A DNA stretch of 64,000 nt, taken from NCBI RefSeq assembly GCF_030817495.1, contig NZ_JAUSZK010000001.1, positions 6,286,001-6,350,000 of the forward strand. The letters are read 5' to 3'. Numbering within the stretch: position 1 is the first letter of the stretch; every line of letters begins with the position of its first letter. This stretch comes from Streptomyces sp. V3I7. GTDB taxonomy: Bacteria; Actinomycetota; Actinomycetes; Streptomycetales; Streptomycetaceae. The notes beneath the pieces were generated by a model that worked only from the letters and a program-made list of their open reading frames with translations, was not told the DNA's origin and did not search any database. Position numbers and translations under genes: made by a program. This document shows, piece after piece, positions 10,282-21,195 of this stretch.

Positions 10282-10773
10282 TCAGACCGTGCCGCTGTCC
10301 GAGACCTTGATGGTGGCGGAGGTGGCGCCGCTCTGGCTGCCCAGGCCCTCGATCTTGTCGACCAGCTCCTTGCCCTCGACGACCTCGCCGAAGACGACGT
10401 GCTTGCCGTCCAGCCACGGGGTCTTGACCGTGGTGACGAAGAACTGCGAGCCGTTGGTGTTCGGGCCCGCGTTCGCCATGCTCAGCAGGTAGGGGCGGTC
10501 GTGCTTCAGGTTGAAGTTCTCGTCCGCGAACTTCTCGCCGTAGATGCTCTTGCCGCCGGTGCCGTTGCCCCGGGTGAAGTCGCCGCCCTGCAGCATGAAC
10601 TGCGGGATGACGCGGTGGAAGGGCGAACCGGCGTAGCCGAAGCCGTGCTCACCGGTGGCCAGTTCACGGAAGTTCTTGGTGGTACGCGGCACCACGTCAT
10701 CGAACAGCTTGAACACGATCCGGCCGGCCGGCTCGTCGTTGATGGTGATGTCGAAGTAGACGTTCTCGCTCAT
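10282..10773 (-). CDS. Cyclophilin-type peptidyl-prolyl cis-trans isomerase
   Basis: A 163-residue cytosolic single-domain cyclophilin. The active-site strand [15 protein letters not shown] with the catalytic Arg, the segment [10 protein letters not shown] and the [12 protein letters not shown] strand are all present. It catalyses proline isomerisation during protein folding. There is no signal peptide. The ATG at 10773 gives the usual family length; the reading frame stays open upstream without family similarity. It is followed by a strong hairpin, so it is probably a single-gene unit. Confidence 0.95.
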   Translation of the reverse strand: MSENVYFDITINDEPAGRIVFKLFDDVVPRTTKNFRELATGEHGFGYAGSPFHRVIPQFMLQGGDFTRGNGTGGKSIYGEKFADENFNLKHDRPYLLSMANAGPNTNGSQFFVTTVKTPWLDGKHVVFGEVVEGKELVDKIEGLGSQSGATSATIKVSDSGTV

Positions 10774-10935
10774 GGAGACCAATTTATCGCCAAGCGGCGG
10801 GTGAATCCGACTCGGGCGCGTCATCCGCGCGGTGTCCGAGTGGTGCGCGGCCGTCGGGCGCACTCGCGCGGCGCGCCCGCGACGAGGAAAGATGAGACCC
10901 CCAGCGACACCCCACCGATGCGGAGGAAGGCACCC

Positions 10936-12571
<1,636 letters not shown>

Positions 12572-12576
<5 letters not shown>

Positions 12577-12836
12577 CGCGCGCCGCCGCTCGCGTCGGCT
12601 GGCCTGTGCCGGTCGTCCGCAGGGGTTGGCCCGTGGAGCTGCTCGCGTCGGGTGACGCGCGCCGCCGCTCGCGTCGGCTGGCCTGTGCCGGTCGTCCGCA
12701 GGGGTTGGCCCGTGGAGCTGCTCGCGTCGGGTGACGCGCGCCGCCGCTCGCGTCGGCTGGCCTGTGCCGGTCGTCCGCAGGGGTTGGCCCGTGGAGCTGC
12801 CCGCGTCGGGTGACCCGCGCCGCCGCCCGCGTCGGA
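12572..12836. repeat. 79-bp tandem repeat (three copies plus a partial fourth)
   Basis: Copies begin at 12574, 12653 and 12732, each starting with TGACGCGCGCCGCCG; a diverged partial copy begins at 12811. The three full copies differ by almost nothing (one C/T change seen, in the third), so the array is recent or homogenised. The first TGA is the pgm stop codon. The unit is not a multiple of three and has no open frame with family features. It fills most of the 332-base gap between pgm and the YihY gene, which otherwise holds only GC-rich sequence (12837-12908). Confidence 0.95.
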
Positions 12837-12908
12837 TGACCCGCGCGGCCATCCTCAGGGCTGACCCGCGCCAGCCGCCCGCCTTCCTCGAGGTCGCGCC
12901 GCCAGCGC

Positions 12909-13880
12909 TCAGGGGCCCTTCGGTCCCTTCGCGCGGGGCCTGGGGATCTGTTCGCGGGCCGTCCGCCAGCGCGAGCGCGCCTGTTCGACCACGCCGTCCC
13001 ACTCACGGCGGACCTCGCGGTCGGACGGGCGCCGGCCCGCCCGGATGCGGTCCAGCTCGTCGCCCACCTCCCGTCCCAGCGCCGCCGACCCGACCAGGAC
13101 GACCATCAGGGCGAACAATGCCGAGATCATCGCGAACACGGCGCCGACCGCGCCGTAGCGCACGGTGGAGGAGTTGAACAGATGGGGGAGATACACGCTC
13201 GCCCCCACCGAACAGGCCGCCGTCAGCACGCCCGCGAGCACGGCGAACGGCAGCAGTTGCGCCCGGCCGAGCCGCCCGGCGGACAGCAGCCGGCCGCTGC
13301 CCAGCAGGAACACGGCGGTCACGGGCGCGTCGCACAGCGCGGCCGCCAGCCCCAGCCGGCCGTCGCCCAGCAGCGCGTACAGCCAGCCGTTGACCACCAG
13401 ATAGGCCACCAGCACGACGATCCACCACAGGCCGTTGCGCGTGTTGCGCACGCTGAGCGGCTTGAGCTCCCAGGTCTGCTCGAACAGCCGCTGCGCGGCC
13501 CGGGAGAAGCTCAGCAGAGAGATCGTCAGGAACACGAACCCGAAGACGCCCGCGCTCGCCGTGGTGCCCTCGGCGGGGGAGAAGAGATACCTGACCGCGT
13601 CGGCGCCCTCGCCCGTCAGGCCGTACCGGCCGATGAGCCGGTCCGCGACGTCCTTGCCGCCGATGCTGTACACGACGGCCCCGCCGAGGATCGCCAGCGG
13701 GACCAGCGCGGTGAGCGCGCTGGACGCCAGGGCCATCGAACGGTCGAAGCCCACGATCCGCTGGAAGCGGCCCACGACGCGCAGGGCGAAGGCCGGACGC
13801 AGCCAGAACGTCAGCATTCCGGCCAGGCGGTCACGATTGATCCCCGACGTGCTGCCCTCCGTCGTCTTCGGCACCTGCAC
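12909..13880 (-). CDS. YihY/BrkB-family inner-membrane protein
   Basis: A 323-residue membrane protein with about six hydrophobic segments (SALTALVPLAILGGAVV, FGFVFLTISLLSF, NGLWWIVVLVAYLVVNG, LPFAVLAGVLTAACSV, AVFAMISALFALMVVLVGSA among them) and a basic cytoplasmic tail. This is the YihY/virulence factor BrkB family; the old RNase BN label for this family was an error and the function is not known. The start is uncertain: GTG at 13880 has no ribosome site, and an ATG at 13817 is a reasonable alternative. It is convergent with pgm and divergent from the pyruvate carboxylase gene. Confidence 0.85.
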   Translation of the reverse strand: MQVPKTTEGSTSGINRDRLAGMLTFWLRPAFALRVVGRFQRIVGFDRSMALASSALTALVPLAILGGAVVYSIGGKDVADRLIGRYGLTGEGADAVRYLFSPAEGTTASAGVFGFVFLTISLLSFSRAAQRLFEQTWELKPLSVRNTRNGLWWIVVLVAYLVVNGWLYALLGDGRLGLAAALCDAPVTAVFLLGSGRLLSAGRLGRAQLLPFAVLAGVLTAACSVGASVYLPHLFNSSTVRYGAVGAVFAMISALFALMVVLVGSAALGREVGDELDRIRAGRRPSDREVRREWDGVVEQARSRWRTAREQIPRPRAKGPKGP

Positions 13881-14089
13881 GGGCGGCGCAAGCCTACGAG
13901 TGAGGCCCGCCCGAGGCCGTCAGGACACGGGGAACGCGCGCGTGCGGGTATGCGTTCACGCCTCGCGCTGTCAATGTGATGTTTACCGCCTTCAGAAGGT
14001 TGTCGGCGCGCCCCTAACGTGGCGGCGTGGCAGCGCACGCGAGCGGCCGCCACGATGGTGTTGTCGCCGGCAGGCTGAAGGGGTCGAGG

Positions 14090-17000
14090 ATGTTCCGCAA
14101 GGTGCTGGTCGCCAACCGTGGAGAGATCGCGATTCGGGCGTTTCGCGCCGGATATGAACTGGGCGCGCGGACGGTCGCCGTCTTCCCGCACGAGGATCGC
14201 AATTCGCTGCACCGGCTGAAGGCCGACGAGGCGTACGAGATCGGCGAGCCCGGGCATCCGGTGCGCGCCTACCTCTCGGTCGGGGAGATCGTGGACGCGG
14301 CGCGCCGGGCGGGCGCGGACGCCGTCTACCCCGGCTACGGGTTCCTCTCCGAGAACCCGGAACTGGCCCGTGCCTGCGAGGAGGCGGGCATCACCTTCGT
14401 CGGACCGAGCGCCGACACCCTGGAACTGACGGGCAACAAGGCGCGTGCCGTGGCCGCCGCCCGCGCCGCCGGGGTGCCCGTGCTCGGCTCCTCCGCGCCC
14501 TCCACCGACGTCGACGAACTGGTCCGGGCCGCAGGCGACATCGGGTTCCCCGTGTTCGTGAAGGCCGTCGCGGGCGGCGGCGGGCGCGGCATGCGCCGCG
14601 TCGAGGATCCGGAGCAGCTGCGCGAGTCCATCGAGGCGGCCTCGCGCGAGGCGGCGTCCGCGTTCGGCGACCCGACCGTCTTCCTGGAGAAGGCCGTCGT
14701 GGAACCGCGCCACATCGAGGTGCAGATCCTCGCCGACGGCGAGGGCGAGGTCATCCACCTGTACGAGCGCGACTGCTCGCTCCAGCGGCGCCACCAGAAG
14801 GTGATCGAGCTGGCGCCCGCGCCCAACCTGGACCCCGAACTGCGCGACCGGATCTGCGCCGACGCCGTCCGTTTCGCCCGCGAGATCGGCTACCGCAACG
14901 CCGGCACGGTGGAGTTCCTGCTCGACCGCGACGGCAACCACGTCTTCATCGAGATGAACCCGCGCATCCAGGTCGAGCACACGGTGACCGAGGAGGTCAC
15001 CGACGTCGACCTCGTCCAGGCGCAGATGCGCATCGCCTCCGGCGAGAGCCTCGCCGACCTCGGGCTCTCCCAGGACACGATCAGCCTGCGCGGCGCGGCC
15101 CTGCAGTGCCGTATCACCACCGAGGACCCGGCCAACGGCTTCCGCCCCGACACCGGCCGCATCAGCGCCTACCGCTCGCCCGGCGGCTCCGGCATCCGCC
15201 TCGACGGCGGAACCACCCACGCGGGTACGGAGATCAGCGCCCACTTCGACTCGATGCTGGTCAAACTCACCTGCCGCGGCCGGGACTTCAAGGCCGCCGT
15301 CGACCGCGCCAGGCGTGCCGTCGCCGAGTTCCGCATCCGCGGCGTCGCCACCAACATCCCCTTCCTCCAGGCTGTGTTGGATGACCCGGACTTCCAGGCC
15401 GGGCGCGTGACGACGTCGTTCATCGAGCAGCGCCCGCACCTGCTCACCGCGCGCTCCTCCGCCGACCGCGGCACCAAGCTGCTCACCTACCTCGCCGACG
15501 TCACCGTCAACAAGCCGCACGGCGAACGCCCCCGGCTCATCCACCCCTCCACCAAGCTGCCCCCGCTCCCGGCCGGCGAGCCGCCCGCCGGCTCCCGGCA
15601 GCGCCTCGCCGAACTCGGCCCCGAGGGCTTCGCCCACTGGCTGCGGGAGTCACCCCTCGTCGGCGTCACCGACACCACCTTCCGCGACGCCCACCAGTCG
15701 CTGCTCGCCACCCGGGTCCGCACCCAGGACCTCCTCACCGTCGCCCCCGTGGTCGCCCGCACCCTGCCCGAGCTGCTGTCCCTGGAGTGCTGGGGCGGCG
15801 CCACCTACGACGTCGCCCTGCGCTTCCTCGCCGAGGACCCCTGGGAGCGGCTCGCCGCGCTGCGCGAGGCCGTGCCCAACATCTGCCTCCAGATGCTGCT
15901 GCGCGGCCGCAACACCGTCGGCTACACCCCGTACCCGACCGAGGTGACCGACGCCTTCGTGCAGGAGGCCGCCGCCACCGGCATCGACATCTTCCGCATC
16001 TTCGACGCGCTCAACGACGTCGGCCAGATGCGCCCCGCCATCGACGCCGTACGGGGGACGGGCACCGCCATCGCCGAGGTCGCCCTCTGCTACACCGGCG
16101 ACCTCTCCGACCCCTCCGAGCAGCTGTACACCCTGGACTACTACCTGCGCCTGGCCGAGCAGATCGTGGAGGCCGGCGCCCACGTCCTGGCCGTCAAGGA
16201 CATGGCGGGCCTGCTGCGCGCCCCGGCCGCCGCCACCCTCGTGTCCGCGCTGCGCCGCGAGTTCGGCCTTCCGGTGCACCTGCACACCCACGACACCTCG
16301 GGCGGCCAGCTGGCCACCTACCTCGCGGCGATCCAGGCGGGCGTCGACGCCGTGGACGGCGCCGTCGCGTCCATGGCCGGTACGACGTCCCAGCCGTCCC
16401 TGTCGGCGATCGTGGCCGCCACCGACCACTCCGAGCACCCCACCGGCCTCGGCCTGCGGGCCGTCGGCGACCTGGAGCCGTACTGGGAGAGCGTGCGCCG
16501 GATCTACGCCCCCTTCGAGGCGGGCCTCGCCTCGCCCACCGGCCGCGTATACGACCACGAGATCCCCGGCGGCCAGCTCTCCAACCTGCGCACCCAGGCG
16601 GTCGCGCTCGGCCTCGGCGACCGCTTCGAGGACATCGAGGCCATGTACGCCGCCGCCGACCGCATCCTGGGCCATCTGGTCAAGGTCACCCCGTCGTCCA
16701 AGGTGGTCGGCGACCTCGCCCTGCACCTGGTCGGCGCGGGCGTCTCACCCGAGGACTTCGAGGCGGCGCCGAACCGCTACGACATCCCCGACTCCGTCAT
16801 CGGCTTCCTGCGCGGCGAGCTGGGCACCCCGCCCGGCGGCTGGCCCGAGCCGTTCCGCAGCAAGGCGCTTCAGGGCCGCGCCGAGGCCAAGCCCGTCGCG
16901 GAGCTGAGCAGTGAGGACCGTACCGGTCTGGAGAAGGCGCCGCGCGCGACCCTGAACCGGCTGCTGTTCCCCGGCCCGACGCGCGAGTTCGAGACCCACC

Positions 17001-17464
17001 GCCAGACCTTCGGCGACACCAGCGTCCTGGACAGCAAGGACTTCTTCTACGGGCTGCGCCCCGGCACGGAGTACTCCGTCGACCTCGAACCTGGCGTACG
17101 GCTCCTCATCGAGCTCCAGGCCGTCGGCGAGGCCGACGAGCGCGGCATGCGGACGGTGATGGCCACGCTGAACGGTCAGCTCCGCCCGATCCAGGTGCGC
17201 GACCGGGCCGCCGCCTCGGACGTGCCCGTCACCGAGAAGGCCGACCGCGCCAACCCCGGCCATGTGGCGGCCCCGTTCGCCGGCGTGGTGACCCTCACGG
17301 TCGCCGAGGGCGACGAGGTCGACGCCGGGGCGACCGTGGCGACCATCGAGGCCATGAAGATGGAGGCGGCGATCACCGCCCCGAAGGCCGGCCGCGTCTC
17401 GCGTCTCGCCATCAACCGGATCCAGCAGGTGGAGGGCGGCGACCTGCTGATCGAGCTCGCCTGA
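14090..17464 (+). CDS. pyc: Pyruvate carboxylase
   Basis: A 1124-residue biotin enzyme making oxaloacetate from pyruvate, bicarbonate and ATP (anaplerosis). Domains in order: biotin carboxylase (VLVANRGEIAIR, the ATP loop AGGGGRGMR, MNPRIQVEHTVTEE), carboxyltransferase (DTTFRDAHQSLLATRVR, LHTHDTSG), tetramerisation region, and a C-terminal biotin carrier with EAMKMEA, Lys1090 being the biotinylated residue. Length is normal. The ATG is preceded by GGGGTCGAGG. The intergenic stretch upstream (13881-14089) shows no certain promoter. Confidence 0.96.
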   Translation: MFRKVLVANRGEIAIRAFRAGYELGARTVAVFPHEDRNSLHRLKADEAYEIGEPGHPVRAYLSVGEIVDAARRAGADAVYPGYGFLSENPELARACEEAGITFVGPSADTLELTGNKARAVAAARAAGVPVLGSSAPSTDVDELVRAAGDIGFPVFVKAVAGGGGRGMRRVEDPEQLRESIEAASREAASAFGDPTVFLEKAVVEPRHIEVQILADGEGEVIHLYERDCSLQRRHQKVIELAPAPNLDPELRDRICADAVRFAREIGYRNAGTVEFLLDRDGNHVFIEMNPRIQVEHTVTEEVTDVDLVQAQMRIASGESLADLGLSQDTISLRGAALQCRITTEDPANGFRPDTGRISAYRSPGGSGIRLDGGTTHAGTEISAHFDSMLVKLTCRGRDFKAAVDRARRAVAEFRIRGVATNIPFLQAVLDDPDFQAGRVTTSFIEQRPHLLTARSSADRGTKLLTYLADVTVNKPHGERPRLIHPSTKLPPLPAGEPPAGSRQRLAELGPEGFAHWLRESPLVGVTDTTFRDAHQSLLATRVRTQDLLTVAPVVARTLPELLSLECWGGATYDVALRFLAEDPWERLAALREAVPNICLQMLLRGRNTVGYTPYPTEVTDAFVQEAAATGIDIFRIFDALNDVGQMRPAIDAVRGTGTAIAEVALCYTGDLSDPSEQLYTLDYYLRLAEQIVEAGAHVLAVKDMAGLLRAPAAATLVSALRREFGLPVHLHTHDTSGGQLATYLAAIQAGVDAVDGAVASMAGTTSQPSLSAIVAATDHSEHPTGLGLRAVGDLEPYWESVRRIYAPFEAGLASPTGRVYDHEIPGGQLSNLRTQAVALGLGDRFEDIEAMYAAADRILGHLVKVTPSSKVVGDLALHLVGAGVSPEDFEAAPNRYDIPDSVIGFLRGELGTPPGGWPEPFRSKALQGRAEAKPVAELSSEDRTGLEKAPRATLNRLLFPGPTREFETHRQTFGDTSVLDSKDFFYGLRPGTEYSVDLEPGVRLLIELQAVGEADERGMRTVMATLNGQLRPIQVRDRAAASDVPVTEKADRANPGHVAAPFAGVVTLTVAEGDEVDAGATVATIEAMKMEAAITAPKAGRVSRLAINRIQQVEGGDLLIELA

Positions 17465-17508
17465 ACGAGGCTCGAATCAACGGGGCTCGAATCGACGAGG
17501 CTCGAACG
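17464..17508. repeat. Three tandem 15-bp repeats at the pyc stop codon
   Basis: AACGAGGCTCGAATC, AACGGGGCTCGAATC and GACGAGGCTCGAACG follow each other with no spacer; the first begins at the last base of the stop codon. Confidence 0.85.
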
Positions 17509-17510
17509 AA

Positions 17511-17547
17511 CGACGGCACCGGCCCGAGGAGGGTGCCGGTGCCGTCG
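17511..17547. terminator. Terminator between pyc and the RsbW-like gene
   Basis: CGACGGCACCGGC and GCCGGTGCCGTCG form a perfect 13-bp stem with an 11-base loop, between convergent genes. Confidence 0.8.
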
Positions 17548-17571
17548 GCTGTGGGGGACGCCGAGGCGTCC

Positions 17572-18129
17572 TCAGGGGCGGGCCGGCAGCATGGCCCAGA
17601 CCGTCTTGCCGCCGGGTGTGCGCCGCGTCCAGCCCCAGTGTTCGGAGAGGGCCTCGATGATGCGCAGGCCGCGACCGTGTTCGGCCAGCGGATCGGGCGC
17701 GTGGGGGTACACGGGTGGCTGGTCGCTGTGATCGGTGACCGCGCAGACGACGTGGGCGGCTCTGCGGGAGAGCCTCAGCCAGACGTTCGTCTCGTCGGCG
17801 GCGGCGTGGACCAGCGCGTTCGCGGTGAGCTCCGTGACGACGGTGACGGCGTCGTCACTGCGGTGGTCCAGCGCCCAGTCGGCCAGGGTGCGGCGGGTGA
17901 ACTCCCGCACCTCGGCGAGGCCCGCTTCGTCCATGGCGACGAGGAGGTCGACGGACCGGGGTCCTTCGGTGGGGCGTACGTGGCCGCTGGACGAGCCGTC
18001 GCGCTCCGGCTGACGGGGCCAGTCGGTCCCCACTGCCCGTAAGGCCGCCCTGTGAGGAGGGCGGGGCGCTTCGCGTGCAGGTAAGGACACGGCCACTCCC
18101 CGATGCGACGTCAGGACGGGGCGCCCCAA
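17572..18129 (-). CDS. RsbW/SpoIIAB-like ATP-binding regulatory protein
   Basis: A 185-residue protein with a GHKL (HATPase_c_2) domain in its last 120 residues. The N box VVTELTANALVHAA, the G1 region AVTDHSDQPP and the G2 box HGRGLRIIEALSEHWGW are visible. Such proteins act as anti-sigma factors or serine kinases. In Streptomyces many sit beside a DUF397 gene and an XRE regulator in WhiJ/AbaA-type clusters; here the DUF397 gene is divergent and the XRE gene is missing. The N-terminal 60 residues are low-complexity, so a later start is possible. Confidence 0.85.
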   Translation of the reverse strand: MGRPVLTSHRGVAVSLPAREAPRPPHRAALRAVGTDWPRQPERDGSSSGHVRPTEGPRSVDLLVAMDEAGLAEVREFTRRTLADWALDHRSDDAVTVVTELTANALVHAAADETNVWLRLSRRAAHVVCAVTDHSDQPPVYPHAPDPLAEHGRGLRIIEALSEHWGWTRRTPGGKTVWAMLPARP

Positions 18130-18172
18130 CTGCCTTGGGCGCCACGGCTATTATCCACACTGACGGCGCCGC

Positions 18173-18200
18173 CCGTGCAATTTCACAGGAAATTGCACGG
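18173..18200. promoter_or_regulatory. Perfect 12-bp inverted repeat before the DUF397 gene
   Basis: CCGTGCAATTTC, a four-base ACAG spacer, then GAAATTGCACGG. It is AT-richer than its surroundings and lies in the 94-base region between the divergent RsbW-like and DUF397 genes. It could be an operator for an XRE-type regulator of the WhiJ kind encoded elsewhere, or a hairpin in the leader; its end is 23 bases before the likely GTG start. The symmetry is seen; the role is inferred. Confidence 0.7.
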
Positions 18201-18223
18201 ACAAGATGAGCAAGGAGAGAGCG

Positions 18224-18454
18224 GTGGCATCAGTACCCAACGGAGTGCGGGCGAGTTCGCTGGACGCCCGATGGATCACCACCCGGCGCGGCAGCGCCGA
18301 GGGCGACTGCGTCGAGGTGGCGCCCCTGACCGACGGAGGCATCGCGGTACGCAACTCACGCGACCCCGACGGTCCCGCCCTCGTCTACACGCGGTCCGAG
18401 GTGCGGGCGTTCCTGGCCGGGGCGAAGGACGGCGAGTTCGACCACCTGCTGTGA
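18224..18454 (+). CDS. DUF397 domain protein
   Basis: A 76-residue small acidic protein of the DUF397 family, recognised by its core W-x-TTRRGSAEGDCVEVA ... VRNSRDPDGPALVYTRSEVRAFL. The GTG at 18224 was chosen because AAGGAG sits at 18212-18217 with a six-base spacer; an in-frame ATG at 18206 has no such site and abuts the palindrome. Family members accompany XRE regulators and RsbW-like ATPases in Streptomyces developmental loci (BldB/WhiJ type) and are thought to act by protein contact. Here the partner regulator is not in the window. Confidence 0.88.
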   Translation: MASVPNGVRASSLDARWITTRRGSAEGDCVEVAPLTDGGIAVRNSRDPDGPALVYTRSEVRAFLAGAKDGEFDHLL

Positions 18455-18493
18455 GAGCTGTGAGAGCTGTGAGCTGCTGTGAGAGCTGTGAGA
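18449..18493. repeat. Short tandem repeat over the DUF397 stop codon
   Basis: Repeats of CTGTGAGAG (two perfect, then imperfect and two more) begin inside the last codon and run past the stop. Confidence 0.75.
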
Positions 18494-18569
18494 CGGGATC
18501 CGGGTCCCGGCGGCGGCCGCCCGTGTCGGGCGGCCGCGCGGCGAGACCGTGGGCCGGGGGAGGGACCCG

Positions 18570-19388
18570 CTAGCGGAGGCGGGCCACTCCGCCGAACTCG
18601 ATCCACTCCATGGTCTGCTGACGGGGCGTCACCTCGGTGTCGGGGCGCCACGTGGACACCTCCACCAGCCCCGGTTCGAGGACGTCCATGCCCTCGAACA
18701 GCGCCTCCATGTCCTTCTCCTGCCGGACGCGGCCCCAGTGTCCCTGCGTGGCCTGGTCCATGAAGTCGGTGACGAAGTCGCGGACCTCGGGGTCCTCGCT
18801 GACCAGCTGACACATCAGCAGGTAGCTGCCGGGCACCAGCCGTTCCGACACGCGGCGCACCAGGGCCGGCGGGCCGTCCGTCTCGCTGTCCGGGATGCAG
18901 TGGAAGACCGAGTTGAAGAGCACCGCGACCGGCTGCGAGAAGTCGATCAGCCGCTGGGTGTCGGGGTGGGAGAAGATCGTCTCCGTGTCGCGCATGTCGG
19001 CGTGGATGACCGCCGTACGGTCGTTCTGGTCCAGCAGCGCGCGGCCGTGCACCAGCACCATCGGGTCGTTGTCGACGTACACGACGCGCGACTCGGGGGC
19101 GATCTGCTGGGCGACCTGGTGCACGTTGTTCTGGGTGGGCAGACCGGACCCGTGGTCGAGGAACTGCCTTATCCCGTAGTCCTCCGCGAGGACCTTGACC
19201 GCACGCTGCAGGAAGCGGCGGTTGTTCAGGGCCAGGGCACGGGTGCTGGGGACGACCTTGTCCAGCTCCTCGCAGGCCGCGCGGTCGGCCGAGTAGTTGT
19301 CCTTGCCGCCCAGGTAGTAGTCGTACATACGAGCCGCCGTCGGGACGGTCGCGTCGATTTTCGTGGACAGCTCATTACCAGGCTGCAT
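18570..19388 (-). CDS. SAM-dependent methyltransferase, DUF574 type
   Basis: A 272-residue protein of the DUF574/Methyltransf_19 family, widespread in Streptomyces. It has the family start TKIDATVPTAARMYDYYLGGKDNY, a diverged SAM motif I (QFLDHGSGLPTQNN) and the acidic strand VVYVDNDPMVL. The substrate is unknown. The ATG at 19388 was chosen over an upstream in-frame start because GGGGGAG lies 5-11 bases before it. It is convergent with the DUF397 gene and its transcription is probably separate from the next gene upstream. Confidence 0.88.
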   Translation of the reverse strand: MQPGNELSTKIDATVPTAARMYDYYLGGKDNYSADRAACEELDKVVPSTRALALNNRRFLQRAVKVLAEDYGIRQFLDHGSGLPTQNNVHQVAQQIAPESRVVYVDNDPMVLVHGRALLDQNDRTAVIHADMRDTETIFSHPDTQRLIDFSQPVAVLFNSVFHCIPDSETDGPPALVRRVSERLVPGSYLLMCQLVSEDPEVRDFVTDFMDQATQGHWGRVRQEKDMEALFEGMDVLEPGLVEVSTWRPDTEVTPRQQTMEWIEFGGVARLR

Positions 19389-19488
19389 GTCTCCCCCAGC
19401 TCCGAGCGGAGTCGAGCTAAGCGGCCCGACTGGCAACACATACTAGGGAAAAGGAAGTTACCCCTGCCAGGGCTTGATCGGAATCGGT

Positions 19489-20325
19489 TCAGGGCGCGAT
19501 GAACAGCGCGGGGAAGCGGGGCGCGAGCCACGGCCTGCGCCCCCAGGCCAGCACATGGCCGCGCGCGAGCGCCTGCCAGGGACCCTGCCGGCCCAGCGCC
19601 ATGAGCAGGAACGCGACGGGCTCGGTGAGGACGGTGCAGTCCGGACGGTCCACCAGCTCCGGGCTCACCTCGACCGCACCGCCGGCGAACGTCACGCCGA
19701 ACGCCGGACCGCCGCGCAGCCTGAGCGTGTAACGCGCGGTCACACCGGAGACGGCCGCGGCGTCGGCGACGCGCGGCATGGCCGACTTCAGGAACGGCAG
19801 GCACAGTTCGACGCGCGTGCGATCGATCATGTGCGGACGGCCCAGCGCGCGGGCGAGGTCGTAGCCGTGCCCCAGCATGTGGGTCAGGAGGTACGAGGCG
19901 AGAAGGGCGTGGTTCATGGGGCCGAGGGGCGTCATGAGCACCCCGTCGGTGGCTGTGGATGGGGTGTGATGGGCGGCCGTGGCGTCCAGCAACGCCTCGG
20001 CCTGCTCCACGATCATCGCCGCGAGGGGCTCGGCCGCACGCTCCTCGAAGACGTCGAGGCTCTCGGCGTTGGCCGCGGCCAGACTCTGCGGCGTCCCGTC
20101 GCCGTACGGACGCTCGTGCCCGGCCGCGATCTCGGCCATCAGCCGGTTGGCCAGCGCCAGATGCGCGGCCGCCTCACCGACCGTCCACTGCGACCCCGGT
20201 ATCGGCCCGCTCGTGCCGGCCGCGCCGCGCAGCAGGGCGGCGATGTCCCCGGCCGTGCCGCGTATCGCCTCGCCGAGCCCTTCCGGCACGGTGCCCCTGT
20301 GGTCCCAACGCGCTTGCGCTTCCAC
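19489..20325 (-). CDS. Mycothiol-dependent maleylpyruvate isomerase family protein
   Basis: A 278-residue protein with an N-terminal DinB-like four-helix region typical of MDMPI proteins (WTVGEAAAHLALANRLMAEIAAG, then SYLLTHMLGHGYDLARALG with His residues of the metal site) and a C-terminal SCP2-like sheet domain. Family members use mycothiol, the actinobacterial thiol. The specific reaction is unknown. GTG at 20325 with GGAGAGGG upstream is preferred over a start at 20406. The DoxX gene lies upstream on the same strand. Confidence 0.82.
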   Translation of the reverse strand: MEAQARWDHRGTVPEGLGEAIRGTAGDIAALLRGAAGTSGPIPGSQWTVGEAAAHLALANRLMAEIAAGHERPYGDGTPQSLAAANAESLDVFEERAAEPLAAMIVEQAEALLDATAAHHTPSTATDGVLMTPLGPMNHALLASYLLTHMLGHGYDLARALGRPHMIDRTRVELCLPFLKSAMPRVADAAAVSGVTARYTLRLRGGPAFGVTFAGGAVEVSPELVDRPDCTVLTEPVAFLLMALGRQGPWQALARGHVLAWGRRPWLAPRFPALFIAP

Positions 20326-20452
20326 CCCGACTGCCCTCTCCGCCTGCTGCGCCGCTGGTCGGGCGCGCGTAGCGCGGTACCCAACCAGACGGCAGGGGTG
20401 GGCCACAAGTCGTCGTCGGACGGGGACTTCAGGTGTGTTTCGGCTCGGACCG

Positions 20453-20485
20453 GTCCGCTACGGCTGCTCGTCCGCTACGGCTGCT
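20453..20485. repeat. Direct repeat at the end of the DoxX gene
   Basis: GTCCGCTACGGCTGCT at 20453-20468 is repeated exactly at 20470-20485, the second copy covering the DoxX stop codon. Confidence 0.8.
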
Positions 20486-21032
20486 GGTCCTCGAAGATCT
20501 CCTGCGCCTCGGCCTTGAGCGCCTGGGCGCTCAGCGCCTTCTCCCGGCGGTCGACGATGGCGAAGGCGGCCACCGCGGCGCCCGCGAGCGCGAGCAGGAC
20601 CATCGGGGGACGGTTGAGGCGGTGGTGGGTGGCGTGGTCGAGCGAGATACGGCCCGGACCGGCCAGACCCAGACCCGCGGCCATGAAGCCGAGGTAGGCC
20701 GGGTACTCGTAGCCGCCGGCGGTGGCGAAGAAGCCCGCCTTGCGGTGCACCGCGACCGCGCCGGCCATGGCCCCGGCCGCCGCCGCGCCCGCGACCGGCG
20801 TGGCGACGCCGAGCGCGAGCAGCAGGCCGCCGCCCGCCTCACCGGCGCCCGCCGCGATCGCGGCCGGCTTGCCGGGGTGGAAGCCCATCGACTCCATCGC
20901 ATTCGCCGTGGCATCGATGCCGTGACCGCCGAACCAGCCGAACAGCTTCTGCGTGCCGTGCACGAACAGCACGCCGCTGGTACCGAGGCGCATAGCCAGC
21001 AGTCCGAGATCCTTGCGGGAGAGGTGGGCCAT
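20475..21032 (-). CDS. DoxX-family membrane protein
   Basis: A 185-residue protein with four hydrophobic segments and the DoxX family opening (LAMRLGTSGVLFVHGTQKLFGWFGGHG), GEAGGGLLLALG and a positive C-terminal tail ending in an acidic EIFEDQQP. In mycobacteria a DoxX protein works with superoxide dismutase and a thiol transferase in oxidative stress; no partner genes are adjacent here apart from the mycothiol-linked protein downstream. The ATG has AAGGA in front. Confidence 0.87.
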   Translation of the reverse strand: MAHLSRKDLGLLAMRLGTSGVLFVHGTQKLFGWFGGHGIDATANAMESMGFHPGKPAAIAAGAGEAGGGLLLALGVATPVAGAAAAGAMAGAVAVHRKAGFFATAGGYEYPAYLGFMAAGLGLAGPGRISLDHATHHRLNRPPMVLLALAGAAVAAFAIVDRREKALSAQALKAEAQEIFEDQQP

Positions 21033-21153
21033 GGCGAGGTCCTTCCGTGAACCGGAGACGTGGATCGAACGATCTGTTCCAGTGTTCGGCCCCGGTGGGC
21101 CGTCCGCCGCTCGGACTGGGCCAGACAGGGCCTCGCCCCAGCGCGTTCCGAGG

Positions 21154-21195
21154 CGGCCGGCGCCCTCACGCGCACGGCCGGCGCCCTCACACGCG
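21154..21195. repeat. 21-bp direct repeat over the thioesterase stop codon
   Basis: CGGCCGGCGCCCTCAC begins two 21-base units at 21154 and 21175; they differ only at their ends. The second unit covers the stop codon. Confidence 0.75.
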
